Shown here: in pieces, positions 18,012 to 28,147 of the stretch | Layout: each line of letters begins with the position of its first letter | How positions within the stretch are numbered: the stretch's first letter is position 1 | Assembly: GCF_014306105.1 (NCBI RefSeq) | Contig: NZ_JACRVF010000001.1 | Coordinates: 946,413 to 1,010,412, forward strand | Direction: 5' to 3' | Origin: Pontibacter cellulosilyticus | GTDB lineage: Bacteria > Bacteroidota > Bacteroidia > Cytophagales > Hymenobacteraceae | Length of the DNA stretch: 64,000 nucleotides | The notes under the pieces: generated by a model | What the model was told of the DNA's origin: nothing | What the model saw: only the letters and a program-made list of their open reading frames with translations | The model's database searches: none | Translations under genes and position numbers: made by a program

Positions 18012-18656
18012 ATGCCTATGAAGTGGTGGCTAAGCAAACCCGACGCACCGGTAAATACCGTGAAAGGTACAGGCTCTTACGAAGATGCCGTGCAGCAAAG
18101 CATTATGCTTACTACGGTGCAGGACCTATTGGCCTGGGGGCGTAAAAACTCTATGTGGCCTTTCCACTTTGGCCTTTCCTGCTGCTTTGTTGAGATGGCT
18201 ACCAGCATGACGCCCAAGTATGACGTGGCCCGTTTCGGTGCCGAGGTAATACGGGGCACCCCGCGCGAGGCCGACGTTATGATCATTGCCGGTACTGTGT
18301 TCATCAAAATGGCACCTATCATCAAACGCCTTCATGAGCAGATGATGGAACCGAAATGGGTGATCTCGATGGGTTCCTGCGCTAACTCCGGTGGTATGTA
18401 CGATATCTACAGCGTGGTGCAGGGAGTTGATAAATTTTTGCCGGTGGATGTGTATGTACCCGGCTGCCCTCCCCGACCAGACGCTTTTATGGAAGGCCTA
18501 ATGCTGCTTGCCGAGGGAGTAGGAAAAGAACGAAGACCTCTGAGCTGGACCATTGGAGAGCAGGGCGTGATAAGACCTGAAAAAATTGATGTAAAAGCTC
18601 GCAAACGGGAAAGATGGGATACCATGAACGAGTTCAGATCACCGGATGAAGTATAA
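18012..18656 (+). CDS. nuoB: NADH-quinone oxidoreductase subunit B
   Basis: A 214-residue peripheral-arm subunit carrying cluster N2, the last iron-sulfur centre before quinone. The four ligands are visible: adjacent Cys 57-58 (GLSCCFVEM), Cys 123 (GSCANSGG) and Cys 152 (YVPGCPPRP). The C-terminal 40 residues are longer than in E. coli NuoB and charged, probably a surface extension. Lies 80 bases after nuoA and 44 before the DUF4242 gene. Confidence 0.97.
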   Translation: MPMKWWLSKPDAPVNTVKGTGSYEDAVQQSIMLTTVQDLLAWGRKNSMWPFHFGLSCCFVEMATSMTPKYDVARFGAEVIRGTPREADVMIIAGTVFIKMAPIIKRLHEQMMEPKWVISMGSCANSGGMYDIYSVVQGVDKFLPVDVYVPGCPPRPDAFMEGLMLLAEGVGKERRPLSWTIGEQGVIRPEKIDVKARKRERWDTMNEFRSPDEV

Positions 18657-18700
18657 AATTGCTATAAAAACATTCTTAAACTATTCTACCAGAAAGTAAT

Positions 18701-18997
18701 ATGCCAAAATACGTTATCGAGCGGGAAATTCCCGGCGCCGGCAAACTGACTGCCGAACAACTTAAAAGCATTTCTCAAACTTCATGTGGCGTGCTTAGCA
18801 ACATGGGTCCCCAGATACAATGGGTGCACAGTTATGTAACAGGTGACAAGATCTACTGTGTATACATAGCACCAAACGAAGAAATGGTACGTGAACATGC
18901 AAAACAAGGCGGGTTTCCGGCTAATTCAGTAAGTGAGGTATCCACTGTAATCGACCCCACAACTGCTGAAACAGTAACTGATAAAGCACTGGCCTAA
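18701..18997 (+). CDS. DUF4242 small protein inside the nuo operon
   Basis: A 98-residue soluble protein. MPKYVIEREIPGAGKLTAEQLKSISQTSCGVLSNMGPQIQWVHSYVTGDKIYC-type sequence followed by APNEEMVREHAKQGGFPANSVSEV matches DUF4242, a family with a dimeric ferredoxin-like fold; a Streptomyces member was reported to bind nickel. It is not a known complex I subunit. It sits between nuoB and nuoCD, with 44 bases before and 182 after it, so it interrupts the normal order. Whether it serves the complex or is a passenger cannot be said. Family call is fairly sure; function is unknown. Confidence 0.8.
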   Translation: MPKYVIEREIPGAGKLTAEQLKSISQTSCGVLSNMGPQIQWVHSYVTGDKIYCVYIAPNEEMVREHAKQGGFPANSVSEVSTVIDPTTAETVTDKALA

Positions 18998-19179
18998 AGC
19001 TGGTTACAAATAAATCAAGGTATACCTATTTGCTGGCGTTCCGGAAACTAACCATTGCCAGAACACCAGCAAATGGAAAACATACAAAACATCAACAAAA
19101 ACAAATTTTAAAGTAAGCTTACAGCACTTTCTTACAATGAGTTAACAGTAATACAGGCATAAATTTTTCATTCCTCCTT

Positions 19180-20931
19180 ATGGAAAATAACAGCGGCACA
19201 TTGCTGGAACTGCAATCGCGGTTCGGCGAAGATACGTTTAAGCAGCAACAAACCCGGGATGAGATACTCACCCTCTGGATGCCATGCAACCAGCTGAAGG
19301 AAGTGCTCACATTCCTTAAATCGGCTGTTCCGAAGCCATTCCGGATGCTGTATGATTTAGCCGCTGTAGATGAGAGAACACGCAACAAGCAACACAATGG
19401 CTTCCCGTCTGCTGCCTTCACACTCGTTTATCACCTTTTCTCATTCGAACGCAATGAGTTTGTTCGCTTAAAAGTAGCTCTCTCCGACGAATTCCCGACC
19501 GCACCAAGTATAAGTAACATATGGGCTAACGCTAACTGGTACGAGCGTGAAGTATATGACATGTTCGGCATCAAATTCGAAGGGCACCCGCACCTTTCAC
19601 GTATTCTCATGCCGCGCACCTGGGTAGGCCATCCGCTTAGAAAAGAACATCCTGCCCGCGCCACTGAAATGGGACCGTTCCAACTTTATGACGATAAGGT
19701 AGATCTTGAACAGGCAGCGCTGCAGTTTAAACCTGAAGAATGGGGACTGGAACGGCAAAGTGAAGACAGCGACTTTATGTTCCTGAACATCGGCCCGCAG
19801 CACCCCGGCACGCACGGTGTACTTAGAATTATACTTCAGCTGGACGGTGAGGATATCGTGGATGCCATTCCGGATATCGGCTTTCACCACCGTGGTGCCG
19901 AAAAAATGGGCGAACGCCAGACATGGCATTCCTACATCCCCTATACCGACAGGGTAGATTACCTGGGCGGCGTGATGAATAACCTGGCCTACCTGCTTTC
20001 GGTGGAAAAACTAGCTGGTATCGAAGTACCAGAGCGCGTGAAAGTGATCCGTGTAATGCTGTGTGAGCTCTTCCGTATTGCCAGCCACCTGGTATGGTAT
20101 GGCACCTTTGCACAGGACTTAGGCCAACTTTCCCCTGTTTTCTACATGTTCTCCGATCGTGAGAAAATCTTCAATATCATAGAGGCCGTTTGTGGCGGGC
20201 GCATGCACCCGAACTGGTTTAGAATTGGTGGTGTGGCGCAGGACCTGCCTAAGGGTTGGGAAAAGCTGGTGCAGGACTTTGTCGATTACTTCCCGAAACG
20301 CCTGAAAGAGTACGACAGCATGGTGATGAAGAACAGCCTGTTCAAGGCACGCACCGTGGGTATCGGCATCTTTACCTTGGATGAGGCCATTGAATGGGGC
20401 GTTACCGGACCTGGCTTAAGAGCCTGTGGCATGGAATGGGACTTCCGCAAAAAGCGCCCTTACTCCGGCTATGAGATGTTCGACTTTGATATTCCGACTG
20501 CTGCCAACGGCGACTGCTACGATCGCGCTGTAGTACGCGTGGAAGAGATGCGCCAGAGCCTGCGCATTATAGAGCAATGCCTCAAAAATATGCCCGAAGG
20601 ACCTTACAAAGCAGATCATCCGCTTACCACCCCTCCTATGAAGGAACGCACCATGCACGATATAGAAACCCTGATCAGCCACTTCTTGAGTGTAACCTGG
20701 GGACCTGTGATGCCTGCCGGTGAGGCCATGAGCTGCATTGAGGCGACAAAAGGTGCAAACGGATATTACCTGACCAGTGACGGGAACACGAACCCTTACC
20801 GGGTACGCATCCGGACTCCCTCTTTCCCGCACATGCAAATGCTCCCTTACATCAGCAGAGGCTATACCGTAGCCGACATGCTATCTATACTTGGAGCCAT
20901 GGATTATGTGCTGGCTGATATTGACAGATAG
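19180..20931 (+). CDS. nuoCD: NADH-quinone oxidoreductase fused subunit C/D
   Basis: 583 residues combining the 30-kDa and 49-kDa subunits in one chain. Residues about 15-170 are NuoC, recognised by [28 protein letters not shown] and [11 protein letters not shown]. From about residue 195 NuoD begins ([19 protein letters not shown]), with [16 protein letters not shown]-equivalent helices and the C-terminal [19 protein letters not shown] and [12 protein letters not shown]. NuoD forms much of the quinone chamber. The same fusion occurs in E. coli and several other lineages. The gene follows a 182-base gap after the DUF4242 gene and could have its own promoter there, though I see no clear box. 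Confidence 0.97.
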   Translation: MENNSGTLLELQSRFGEDTFKQQQTRDEILTLWMPCNQLKEVLTFLKSAVPKPFRMLYDLAAVDERTRNKQHNGFPSAAFTLVYHLFSFERNEFVRLKVALSDEFPTAPSISNIWANANWYEREVYDMFGIKFEGHPHLSRILMPRTWVGHPLRKEHPARATEMGPFQLYDDKVDLEQAALQFKPEEWGLERQSEDSDFMFLNIGPQHPGTHGVLRIILQLDGEDIVDAIPDIGFHHRGAEKMGERQTWHSYIPYTDRVDYLGGVMNNLAYLLSVEKLAGIEVPERVKVIRVMLCELFRIASHLVWYGTFAQDLGQLSPVFYMFSDREKIFNIIEAVCGGRMHPNWFRIGGVAQDLPKGWEKLVQDFVDYFPKRLKEYDSMVMKNSLFKARTVGIGIFTLDEAIEWGVTGPGLRACGMEWDFRKKRPYSGYEMFDFDIPTAANGDCYDRAVVRVEEMRQSLRIIEQCLKNMPEGPYKADHPLTTPPMKERTMHDIETLISHFLSVTWGPVMPAGEAMSCIEATKGANGYYLTSDGNTNPYRVRIRTPSFPHMQMLPYISRGYTVADMLSILGAMDYVLADIDR

Positions 20932-21055
20932 CTTGCTAGATGAGTGAATTCTGAATGCGTGAATGAATAGAAATAAATGGTACACAGTGGCGCTGTATTC
21001 AAGTACGCGCCGCTTGTACCACCAAAAATATGGTCTTGATACTTGTCTCTTAGCT

Positions 21056-21520
21056 ATGCTTACATCAGAAGAAATAGAAAAAATTGAGCATGAGATCTCG
21101 CTGGTGCCTGTCCGGAAAGCAGCCTGCGTAGAGGCACTGAAGGTGGTACAGCAGCATCGTGGCTGGGTGTCAGATGATACCCTGAAAGCTGTGGCAGAGT
21201 TCATGGAAATGTCTACTGCCGAACTGGACAGTGTAGCCACCTTCTACAACCTGATCTACCGCCAGCCGGTGGGTCGCCACGTGATCCTGATCTGCGACAG
21301 TGTGAGCTGCTGGGTGATGGGCTATGAAAATGTGCGGGAAGTACTGTCGGATAAACTGGGTATACAATATGGCCAAACCACACCAGACGGAAAATTTACG
21401 ATGCTCCCCAACGTTTGCCTCGGCTGCTGCGACCACGCTCCTGCCCTGATGATAGACAACGACCTCTACCACGACATCACACCTGAGAAACTGGACGAAA
21501 TACTGGCAAAGTACGCCTGA
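21056..21520 (+). CDS. nuoE: NADH-quinone oxidoreductase subunit E
   Basis: The 24-kDa subunit holding the off-pathway [2Fe-2S] cluster N1a. From the ATG at 21056 the protein has 154 residues and ligands Cys 80 and 85 (ICDSVSC) and Cys 121 and 125 (CLGCC). The family start EIEKIEHEISLVPVRKAACVEALKVVQQHRGWVSD matches well. An in-frame ATG at 20963 would add 31 residues unlike any NuoE and is rejected. Followed by nuoF after 15 bases. Confidence 0.95.
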   Translation: MLTSEEIEKIEHEISLVPVRKAACVEALKVVQQHRGWVSDDTLKAVAEFMEMSTAELDSVATFYNLIYRQPVGRHVILICDSVSCWVMGYENVREVLSDKLGIQYGQTTPDGKFTMLPNVCLGCCDHAPALMIDNDLYHDITPEKLDEILAKYA

Positions 21521-21535
21521 TAAAACAATGGCACC

Positions 21536-22804
21536 ATGGAAACGCCCCTGACCCAACATATCGTAGCCAACCGGCCGCCACTCAGCTTAAAAGAGTATGA
21601 GCAGGTAGGCGGTTACCAGTCTGTAAGGAAAGTCCTGAAGCAGATGACACCGGCTGAAGTAACCGAGCTTGTAAAAGCCTCTAACCTGAAAGGCCGGGGT
21701 GGTGCCGGCTTTAGCACAGGTATGAAATGGAGCTTTGTGCCGATGGATGTTCCGGGGCCGAAATACCTGATCTGCAACGCCGATGAGATGGAGCCAGGCA
21801 CCTTTAAAGACAGGCTGCTGCTTGAGGGAAATCCGCACCAGCTGATAGAGGGGATGATCGTGGCGGCCTATGCCATACAGGCAAATGTTTCTTACGTGTT
21901 CCTGCGCTGGGCCTACAAACTGGCAGCACACGAGATCACCAAAGCCATACAGGAAGCGTACGATGCCGGCTACCTTGGCAAAAATATATTGGGCACGGGC
22001 TTTAACCTGGACATGCACCTGCATACTGGCGTAGGCCGCTATATCTGTGGCGAAGAAACGGCTTTGATAAACGCACTACAAGGAAAAAGAGCCAACCCAA
22101 GAGCCAAACCTCCTTTCCCGCAGGTAAGCGGACTTTACGGCAAGCCTACTATCGTGAACAACGTGGAAACGCTTAGCTGTCTGCCACACATTGTAAACAA
22201 CGGAGCAGAGTGGTTTAAAGGCCTGAGTAAAAGTGAGGATTCCGGCACCAAATTGTACGGGGTAAGCGGCAAAGTGAAAAGGCCCGGTACTTGGGAGTTA
22301 CCCATGGGCATAACTGTTCGGGAGCTGCTGGAAGAGTATGCCGGCGGCATGAAAGACGATGTGCAGTTCAGAGGTTTGTTACCAGGCGGCGCTTCCACAG
22401 ACTTTCTGGTAGAAGAGCACCTCGACCTGAAAATGGATTATCCTTCCATTACCAAAGCAGGCAGCCGCATGGGCACAGGCACTATGATCGTGCTGGACGA
22501 TAAGACCTGTCCTGTTGGCTTTGTGCTTAACCTGCAGCATTTCTTTGCCCAAGAATCTTGTGGCTTCTGTACCCCTTGCCGTGATGGCCTGCCCTGGGTA
22601 GAGAAGATACTCCTGGCTATGGAACGTGGTGAAGGAAAGCCTGAACATATGAACATACTTGAATTTCATACACAGTTCCTTGGTCCCGGCAACACCTTCT
22701 GTGCCTTGGCTCCCGGTGCTATGGAGCCCCTGCAAAGTGCACTTAAGTATTTCAGAGCAGATTTTGAAAGACACATCACAGAACATAAATGCCCCTGGAA
22801 GTAA
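21536..22804 (+). CDS. nuoF: NADH-quinone oxidoreductase subunit F (NADH- and FMN-binding)
   Basis: The 51-kDa catalytic subunit that oxidises NADH and passes electrons through FMN to cluster N3. The glycine-rich NADH/FMN motif is KGRGGAGFSTGMKW near residue 52, followed by ICNADEMEPGTFKDR. The [4Fe-4S] ligands lie in ESCGFCTPCRDG (about residue 340), with the fourth Cys in NTFCALAPGAMEP. Full length at 422 residues. Three bases separate it from nuoG. Confidence 0.97.
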   Translation: METPLTQHIVANRPPLSLKEYEQVGGYQSVRKVLKQMTPAEVTELVKASNLKGRGGAGFSTGMKWSFVPMDVPGPKYLICNADEMEPGTFKDRLLLEGNPHQLIEGMIVAAYAIQANVSYVFLRWAYKLAAHEITKAIQEAYDAGYLGKNILGTGFNLDMHLHTGVGRYICGEETALINALQGKRANPRAKPPFPQVSGLYGKPTIVNNVETLSCLPHIVNNGAEWFKGLSKSEDSGTKLYGVSGKVKRPGTWELPMGITVRELLEEYAGGMKDDVQFRGLLPGGASTDFLVEEHLDLKMDYPSITKAGSRMGTGTMIVLDDKTCPVGFVLNLQHFFAQESCGFCTPCRDGLPWVEKILLAMERGEGKPEHMNILEFHTQFLGPGNTFCALAPGAMEPLQSALKYFRADFERHITEHKCPWK

Positions 22805-22807
22805 GAT

Positions 22808-25540
22808 ATGGCAACAATATACATAGACGACAAACCCTTTGAGGTACCAGAAGGCAAGAACCTGCTGGAGACTTGCCTGAACTTGAAAGAAGACCTCCCC
22901 TACTTTTGCTGGCATCCGGCAATGGGTTCGGTGGGAGCCTGCCGCCAATGCGCTGTTACTGTTTACAAAGACGAAAATGATAAGGTAGGCAGGCTGATGA
23001 TGTCGTGTATGGAGCCGGTGCGGGATGGCATGCGCCTTTCCATCAAGAACCAGCAAGCGAAGGACTTCCGCAACAACGTAATCGGCTGGCTGATGACAAA
23101 TCACCCTCACGACTGTGCCGTGTGCGACGAAGGCGGTTCCTGCCACTTACAGGACATGACCGTAATGACCGGCCATACTTACCGCAAGTATAGTTTTGAT
23201 AAGAAAACGTACCGCAACCAATACCTGGGCCCGTTCCTGAACCATGAGATGAACCGCTGCATACAGTGCTACCGCTGTGTACGCTACTATAAAGACTATG
23301 CCGGCGGGAAAGACCTGGACGTTTTCGGAGCCCACAACCATTTATACTTTGGCCGCGCAGAAGAAGGCGTGTTAGAGAGTGAGTTCAGTGGAAACCTGGC
23401 AGAAGTATGCCCTACCGGTGTATTCACAGACAAAACCTTGAAACAGCACTATACCCGCAAATGGGACCTGACCACCGCTCCATCGGTTTGCCACCACTGC
23501 AGCCTGGGATGTAACACTATTGCCGGGGAAAGATATGGTACTTTGCGTAACATCACCACCCGCTACAACGGCGAAGTTAACGGGTACTTTTTGTGTGACC
23601 GTGGCCGCTTTGGCTACGAGTTCGTGAACAGTGCCGCCAGAATCAGAAAGCCACTGGTAAGAAGTCAGTTACCGGAAGCCACTACCAAAGAGCATGCTTT
23701 ACAGGAAGCAGCCGGCATGATCAGCAAAGGCCGTGTGATTGGTATTGGATCGCCACGTGCATCCGTAGAATCCAACTTTGTTCTGAAAACGCTGGTTGGT
23801 GAAGATAATTTCTACCTGGGTGTATCAGAGCCGGACCACGACCTGGTGGAGTTCAACCTGCGGGTGCTAAGAGAAACAAAGGCGCACATCCTATCACTTA
23901 GAGAAGTAGAGAAGTGCGATGCAGTACTTATACTTGGCGAAGACTTGACCAACACAGCTCCAATGTTGGCGCTGGCGGTGCGGCAGTCGGTAAGGCAGCA
24001 GCCTTTAGAGGAAGTAGCTGCTCTTAAAATACCGCTGTGGCAGGATGCAGCCGCACGCGAACTGATTCAGGATAAGAAAGGACCGCTGTACATTGCCACC
24101 TTCAACCCAACCAAGCTAGATGAGGTTGCCACCGAAATATTTAACGCCACTCCTGCCGAAATTGCCCGACTTGGTTTTGCCATAGCCAATAAAATTACCG
24201 GTCAGCCGTCAGAGGTAAACGACTTAGGCAAGGCAGAAGAAGATTTGGCAGCGCAGATTGCAGAGGCACTGCTTTTGGCAAAACGCCCTGCCATTATCTC
24301 CGGAACGCACGGTGGCCGCGAGAGCATCATTAAAGCAGCAGCCAATATTGCCAATGCCCTGCACGACAAAGGCAAAGAAGCAGGCATTATGCTCACTGCT
24401 CCGGAATGTAACAGTATGGGTTTGGATATGCTGGGCAGCCACCGGCTGGAGTCAGCCTTTGCGGTAATGGAACACGGTGAAGCTGATACGGTAATTATAC
24501 TTGAAAACGACCTGTACCGTAGGGCCTGCTCAGATGAAGTAAATAAGTTCTTTGAGCAATGTAAAAATGTGATCGTACTCGATCATCTGCACACGCCCAC
24601 CACCGAAAGGGCAAATGTGCTTTTATCGGCGGGTACCTTTGCTGAGTCTGATGGTACACTGGTGAATAATGAGGGACGTGCACAGCGGTTTTACCAGGTA
24701 TATCCTACCTCAGAAGACTTACAGGAAAGCTGGCGCTGGCTCATGCAACTCGGTGCAGCTATAGAACATAAGCAGATGCTTGGCTGGAGCACGTTTGATG
24801 ATATCTTGCCTGCCATTGTAGTAGCACACCCTGAGTTAAAGGGAATTGAGCGTGTTACACCATCTGCCGATTTCAGGATAGCCGGACAAAAGATACCACG
24901 CGAAACACACCGTTTTAGTGGCAGAACAAGTATGAACGCAGGCATGAATGTTAGCGAACCAAAGCCGCAGGAGGACCCGGATTCACCACTAACCTTCACG
25001 ATGGAAGGCTACCGCGGTCAGGCACCTTCCTCGATCATACCATTCTTCTGGTCACCGGGCTGGAACTCACAACAAGCTATCAATAAATATCAGGAAGAAA
25101 TTGGCGGGCCGCTACATGGCGGCGACCCTGGTATTAGAATGATTGAAAAAACAGAGCAAAGTATAGGCACGCACTTCAGCGAGGCTCCGGAGCATTTCCA
25201 ACCACTGGCCGACCACCTGTTCATGGTGCCGGTTTACCATACTTTCGGCTCCGAAGAGTTAAGTGCACAGGCTCCGGCAATTGCTCAACTCACTCCAGAG
25301 CCTTATCTCATACTTAATGTGACAGATGCCTTGGAATTAAAACTGGAAGAGGGACAGCACCTGACATTTAAGATAGGTGAACTGATGTACCACCTACCGA
25401 TAAAGATAAGCATGACGATCACAAGAGGTACGGCTGGCTTGCCTGTTGGATTGCCGGGTGTGCCATTTGCTGAGTTGCCAGGTTGGGCCATTTTAAATAA
25501 AGATCTGATATGGAAGCAGAAACCACAAGCTATCTCCTGA
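22808..25540 (+). CDS. nuoG: NADH-quinone oxidoreductase subunit G
   Basis: The 910-residue 75-kDa-type subunit. Its ferredoxin-like start binds N1b (Cys 34, 45, 48, 67). His 99 with Cys 103, 106 and 112 bind N5, and Cys 151, 154, 157 and 201 bind N4. Cys 228, 231, 235 and 263 form the extra N7 site, which is present in E. coli and Thermus but lost in mitochondria. The rest is a degenerate molybdopterin-oxidoreductase domain. NERG-type residues around [23 protein letters not shown] are typical. The 3' end overlaps nuoH by 31 bases, so translation of the two is probably coupled. Confidence 0.96.
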   Translation: MATIYIDDKPFEVPEGKNLLETCLNLKEDLPYFCWHPAMGSVGACRQCAVTVYKDENDKVGRLMMSCMEPVRDGMRLSIKNQQAKDFRNNVIGWLMTNHPHDCAVCDEGGSCHLQDMTVMTGHTYRKYSFDKKTYRNQYLGPFLNHEMNRCIQCYRCVRYYKDYAGGKDLDVFGAHNHLYFGRAEEGVLESEFSGNLAEVCPTGVFTDKTLKQHYTRKWDLTTAPSVCHHCSLGCNTIAGERYGTLRNITTRYNGEVNGYFLCDRGRFGYEFVNSAARIRKPLVRSQLPEATTKEHALQEAAGMISKGRVIGIGSPRASVESNFVLKTLVGEDNFYLGVSEPDHDLVEFNLRVLRETKAHILSLREVEKCDAVLILGEDLTNTAPMLALAVRQSVRQQPLEEVAALKIPLWQDAAARELIQDKKGPLYIATFNPTKLDEVATEIFNATPAEIARLGFAIANKITGQPSEVNDLGKAEEDLAAQIAEALLLAKRPAIISGTHGGRESIIKAAANIANALHDKGKEAGIMLTAPECNSMGLDMLGSHRLESAFAVMEHGEADTVIILENDLYRRACSDEVNKFFEQCKNVIVLDHLHTPTTERANVLLSAGTFAESDGTLVNNEGRAQRFYQVYPTSEDLQESWRWLMQLGAAIEHKQMLGWSTFDDILPAIVVAHPELKGIERVTPSADFRIAGQKIPRETHRFSGRTSMNAGMNVSEPKPQEDPDSPLTFTMEGYRGQAPSSIIPFFWSPGWNSQQAINKYQEEIGGPLHGGDPGIRMIEKTEQSIGTHFSEAPEHFQPLADHLFMVPVYHTFGSEELSAQAPAIAQLTPEPYLILNVTDALELKLEEGQHLTFKIGELMYHLPIKISMTITRGTAGLPVGLPGVPFAELPGWAILNKDLIWKQKPQAIS

Positions 25541-26472
25541 TCATTGGAGTCACACTTTTTGTGCTTCTGAATGTAGCGGCACTCCTGATATGGGTAGAAC
25601 GCCGCATGCTGGCACTCTGGCAGGACCGCTATGGCCCTAATAGAGCGGGTCCGTTTGGCTTGCTCATCGTAGCAGCCGATTCCCTGAAACTGTTCTTTAA
25701 GCAGGATTGGATTCCGCCGTTTGCCGATAAAAAGGTATTCGTGATTGCGCCAACTGTTGTGCTGATTTCGGTGCTGATGGCTTTTGCCGTAGTACCTTTC
25801 GCACCAGGCATTGTGGTGGCTGATCTCAACATCGGACTCCTGTTTTTCCTGGCTATGTCGTCGATGGGTGCTTACAGCATTATTCTTGGCGGCTGGGCTT
25901 CTAATAATAAGTATTCCCTGCTTGGCTCCATGCGCGGCGCTGCCCAGATGATCTCTTACGAGGTTTTCATGGGCTTATCGCTGATGGGGGTTGTGCTGAT
26001 GGCGGGCAGTTTTAACTTATCAGACATCGTGCTGGCGCAGGCAGAAATGTGGTTTGTGGTGCCGCAGATATTAGGCTTCATAATCTTCTTCATTGCCGGC
26101 ATCGCCGAGACGCACCGCCTGCCACTGGATATTCCAGAAGCAGAAAGTGAGTTAAGTGCAGGTTTCCACTCAGAGTATTCAGGTATGAAGTTCGGCATGT
26201 TCTTCATTGGCGAGTATCTGGGCATTACCCTTATCTCCTGCATGGTGGTGACTTTATACTTTGGCGGTTGGCTTGGCCCTGATTTTCTGCCGCCTATCGT
26301 GTGGTTCATACTTAAAGTAGCTTTCTTCATCATGATTTTCATACTGTTGCGGGCCTCACTGCCAAGACCAAGATATGACCAGTTGATGGAGTATGGCTGG
26401 AAAATCCTGCTGCCACTTACCCTGCTGAACCTGCTGGTAACTGCTGGGGTGTTGCTATGGCTGGCGGAGTAG
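25510..26472 (+). CDS. nuoH: NADH-quinone oxidoreductase subunit H
   Basis: A 320-residue membrane subunit with about eight helices that links the quinone chamber to the proton-pumping arm. The signature [20 protein letters not shown] after TM1, and [35 protein letters not shown] with its cluster of glutamates, are diagnostic. The ATG lies inside the nuoG 3' end. It is followed by the only long gap in the second half of the operon, filled by a repeat element. Confidence 0.96.
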   Translation: MEAETTSYLLIIGVTLFVLLNVAALLIWVERRMLALWQDRYGPNRAGPFGLLIVAADSLKLFFKQDWIPPFADKKVFVIAPTVVLISVLMAFAVVPFAPGIVVADLNIGLLFFLAMSSMGAYSIILGGWASNNKYSLLGSMRGAAQMISYEVFMGLSLMGVVLMAGSFNLSDIVLAQAEMWFVVPQILGFIIFFIAGIAETHRLPLDIPEAESELSAGFHSEYSGMKFGMFFIGEYLGITLISCMVVTLYFGGWLGPDFLPPIVWFILKVAFFIMIFILLRASLPRPRYDQLMEYGWKILLPLTLLNLLVTAGVLLWLAE

Positions 26473-26790
26473 GAATATTGAATGAGTGGGTGAGTAAATT
26501 ATCCAACCACCCCTAACCCCTCCTTATCCAAGGCGAGGAACATTCGCAGATGTAATTAACCTCTAGGGAGAGGCTATAGGTGGGTTTGAACAGGTTACTA
26601 TTACTACTGGGATGGCAGAAAAAGTGGTAATAGCGGACTCCCCGCCTTGGATAAGGAGGGGATAAAGGGGTGGTTTGACCCGGTACTGCAAAAAGACGGA
26701 ATTAGAATCCGAAACACAATTGCAGTCCCCTCAAGGGGACAAATAAAAAATAGATTAGAATAATAGCTATAAAAAGAAAGGAGCAGGAAT
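26473..26790. other. 318-base gap inside the nuo operon containing an inverted-repeat element
   Basis: The gap between nuoH and nuoI is far longer than other junctions in the second half of the operon (two to four bases, or overlaps). It holds the inverted-repeat element at 26503-26693 and a separate small hairpin, GTCCCC-TCAA-GGGGAC, at 26725-26740. A Shine-Dalgarno-like GGAG at 26780-26783 serves nuoI. I see no terminator with a U-tract, so read-through is expected, although folding could affect transcript stability. Confidence 0.75.
26503..26693. repeat. MITE-like inverted-repeat element, copy A
   Basis: The left arm at 26503-26539 and the right arm at 26641-26680 are near-perfect reverse complements containing CCCCTCCTTATCCAAGG. 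The right end carries GACCCGGTACTGCAAA outside the arm. The same arms and the same outer flank (GACCCGGTGCTGCAAA) recur at 37146-37359. The interior shares little with copy B and includes a degenerate copy of the outer end near 26577 (AGGTGGGTTTGAACAGGT). No open reading frame is present, so the element would depend on enzymes elsewhere, if it moves at all. Confidence 0.75.
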
Positions 26791-27306
26791 ATGTTTAGTT
26801 TACTGCGTACCATGTGGCTCACGTTTTTACATGCATTCCACAAGCGTGATACCATACTTTACCCTGAGCAAAAGCCCATACTTCCAACGCGCTGGCGGGG
26901 CCGCATTGTCTTGTCGCGCGACCCGGATGGTGGCGAACGCTGCGTGGCCTGTAACCTCTGTGCCGCCGCCTGCCCCGTGGACTGTATCTCGCTGCAGGCT
27001 ACCGAAGACCCTACCGGCAGACGCTATCCGGAGTTCTTCCGCATTAACTTCTCGCGCTGCATCTTCTGCGGCTACTGCGAAGAGGCCTGCCCTACTTATG
27101 CTATCCAACTCATACCTGATTTTGAGATGGGAGAATACAACCGCCAGAACCTCGTGTACGAGAAAAAGGATCTGCTCATTAACGGGCAAGGCAAGTACCA
27201 CGGCTACAACTACTACAGAGTGGCAGGTATGGCCATTGGCGGAAAAGACAAAGGAGAAGCAGAAAATGAAACGCCTCCTGTAGATGTTAAAAGCTTAATG
27301 CCCTAA
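26791..27306 (+). CDS. nuoI: NADH-quinone oxidoreductase subunit I
   Basis: A 171-residue subunit with two [4Fe-4S] clusters, N6a and N6b. The ligands are Cys 51, 54, 57 and 61 ([12 protein letters not shown]) and Cys 90, 93, 96 and 100 ([12 protein letters not shown]), in the usual ferredoxin pattern. The amphipathic N-terminus lies on the membrane. A GGAG site precedes the ATG. The C-terminal 20 residues are charged and variable. Confidence 0.97.
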   Translation: MFSLLRTMWLTFLHAFHKRDTILYPEQKPILPTRWRGRIVLSRDPDGGERCVACNLCAAACPVDCISLQATEDPTGRRYPEFFRINFSRCIFCGYCEEACPTYAIQLIPDFEMGEYNRQNLVYEKKDLLINGQGKYHGYNYYRVAGMAIGGKDKGEAENETPPVDVKSLMP

Positions 27307-27309
27307 CCT

Positions 27310-27840
27310 ATGGAACTGACATTTTACATAGCTGGCGCCGTAGCCATACTTGCTACCATCATGGTTATTACCAGGTATAACATGATCCACGCCTTACTCT
27401 ACCTGGTTGTCTCTTTCCTGGCAGTAGCCGTGGTATTCTTTACACTGGGTGCACCGTTTATGGCGGCCCTGGAAATCATCATCTACGCCGGGGCCATTGT
27501 GGTGCTTATCATCTTCGTGATCATGATGCTGAACCTGAGCGAGGATGCCACCCAGCAGGAGAAAGAATGGCTGAAACCCAGCATCTGGATAGGCCCGGCC
27601 ATACTTTCAGCGGTGCTGCTAGCCGAGCTGATATACATTTTCACAGCGATGGATGTACCTACTACTGCCACTGTTCCGGTTGATGCCAAGCTAGTTGGTC
27701 TGGCTCTGTTCGGACCATATATGCTGGGAGTGCAGCTGTGCGGTATGATGCTGATGGCAGGTATCGTGGGAGCTTATCACCTGGGTCGTCAGAAGAAAAA
27801 AGTTACTCACCGCTTTTTGGAGAAGGAGGCCGCACAATGA
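27310..27840 (+). CDS. nuoJ: NADH-quinone oxidoreductase subunit J
   Basis: A 176-residue membrane subunit with five helices. The characteristic segment is [21 protein letters not shown] in TM3, whose pi-bulge takes part in coupling in known complex I structures. Its stop codon overlaps the nuoK ATG (ATGA), and nuoI ends three bases before it, so translation is coupled along this stretch. Confidence 0.95.
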   Translation: MELTFYIAGAVAILATIMVITRYNMIHALLYLVVSFLAVAVVFFTLGAPFMAALEIIIYAGAIVVLIIFVIMMLNLSEDATQQEKEWLKPSIWIGPAILSAVLLAELIYIFTAMDVPTTATVPVDAKLVGLALFGPYMLGVQLCGMMLMAGIVGAYHLGRQKKKVTHRFLEKEAAQ

Positions 27841-28145
27841 ACGGAATAAGCATGGAAGCCGGACTGCTCTTAGCAGCCATACTTTTTGCCCTGGGCCTAA
27901 TGGGTCTGCTGATGCGGCGCAACATCATTTTTATGCTGGTGTCTGTGGAGATCATGCTCAATGCTGCCGGCCTGGCCTTTATTGTAGCAGGTATGCGCTG
28001 GGCCCAACCCGATGGACAGGTGATGTTCATTTTTATACTTACGATGGCAGCCGCAGAGGTATCTGTAGGCCTGGCACTTATACTTCAGTTGTATCATCAG
28101 TTAAAAACCTTGGACAGCGATGCCGCAAGTAGAATGAGAGGATAA
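27837..28145 (+). CDS. nuoK: NADH-quinone oxidoreductase subunit K
   Basis: 102 residues, three helices. The start at 27837 overlaps the end of nuoJ as ATGA and is preceded by GAAGGAGG (27821-27828). An upstream in-frame start at 27738 would add 33 charged residues foreign to the family. [23 protein letters not shown] holds the conserved membrane Glu, and [18 protein letters not shown] the second acidic position, both part of the E-channel of complex I. Confidence 0.95.
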   Translation: MNGISMEAGLLLAAILFALGLMGLLMRRNIIFMLVSVEIMLNAAGLAFIVAGMRWAQPDGQVMFIFILTMAAAEVSVGLALILQLYHQLKTLDSDAASRMRG

Positions 28146-28147
28146 CA

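Noticed and set aside
22379-23146. A 255-codon minus-strand frame
   Set aside because: It is antisense to nuoF/nuoG, which are certain, and encodes a low-similarity His- and Cys-rich sequence.
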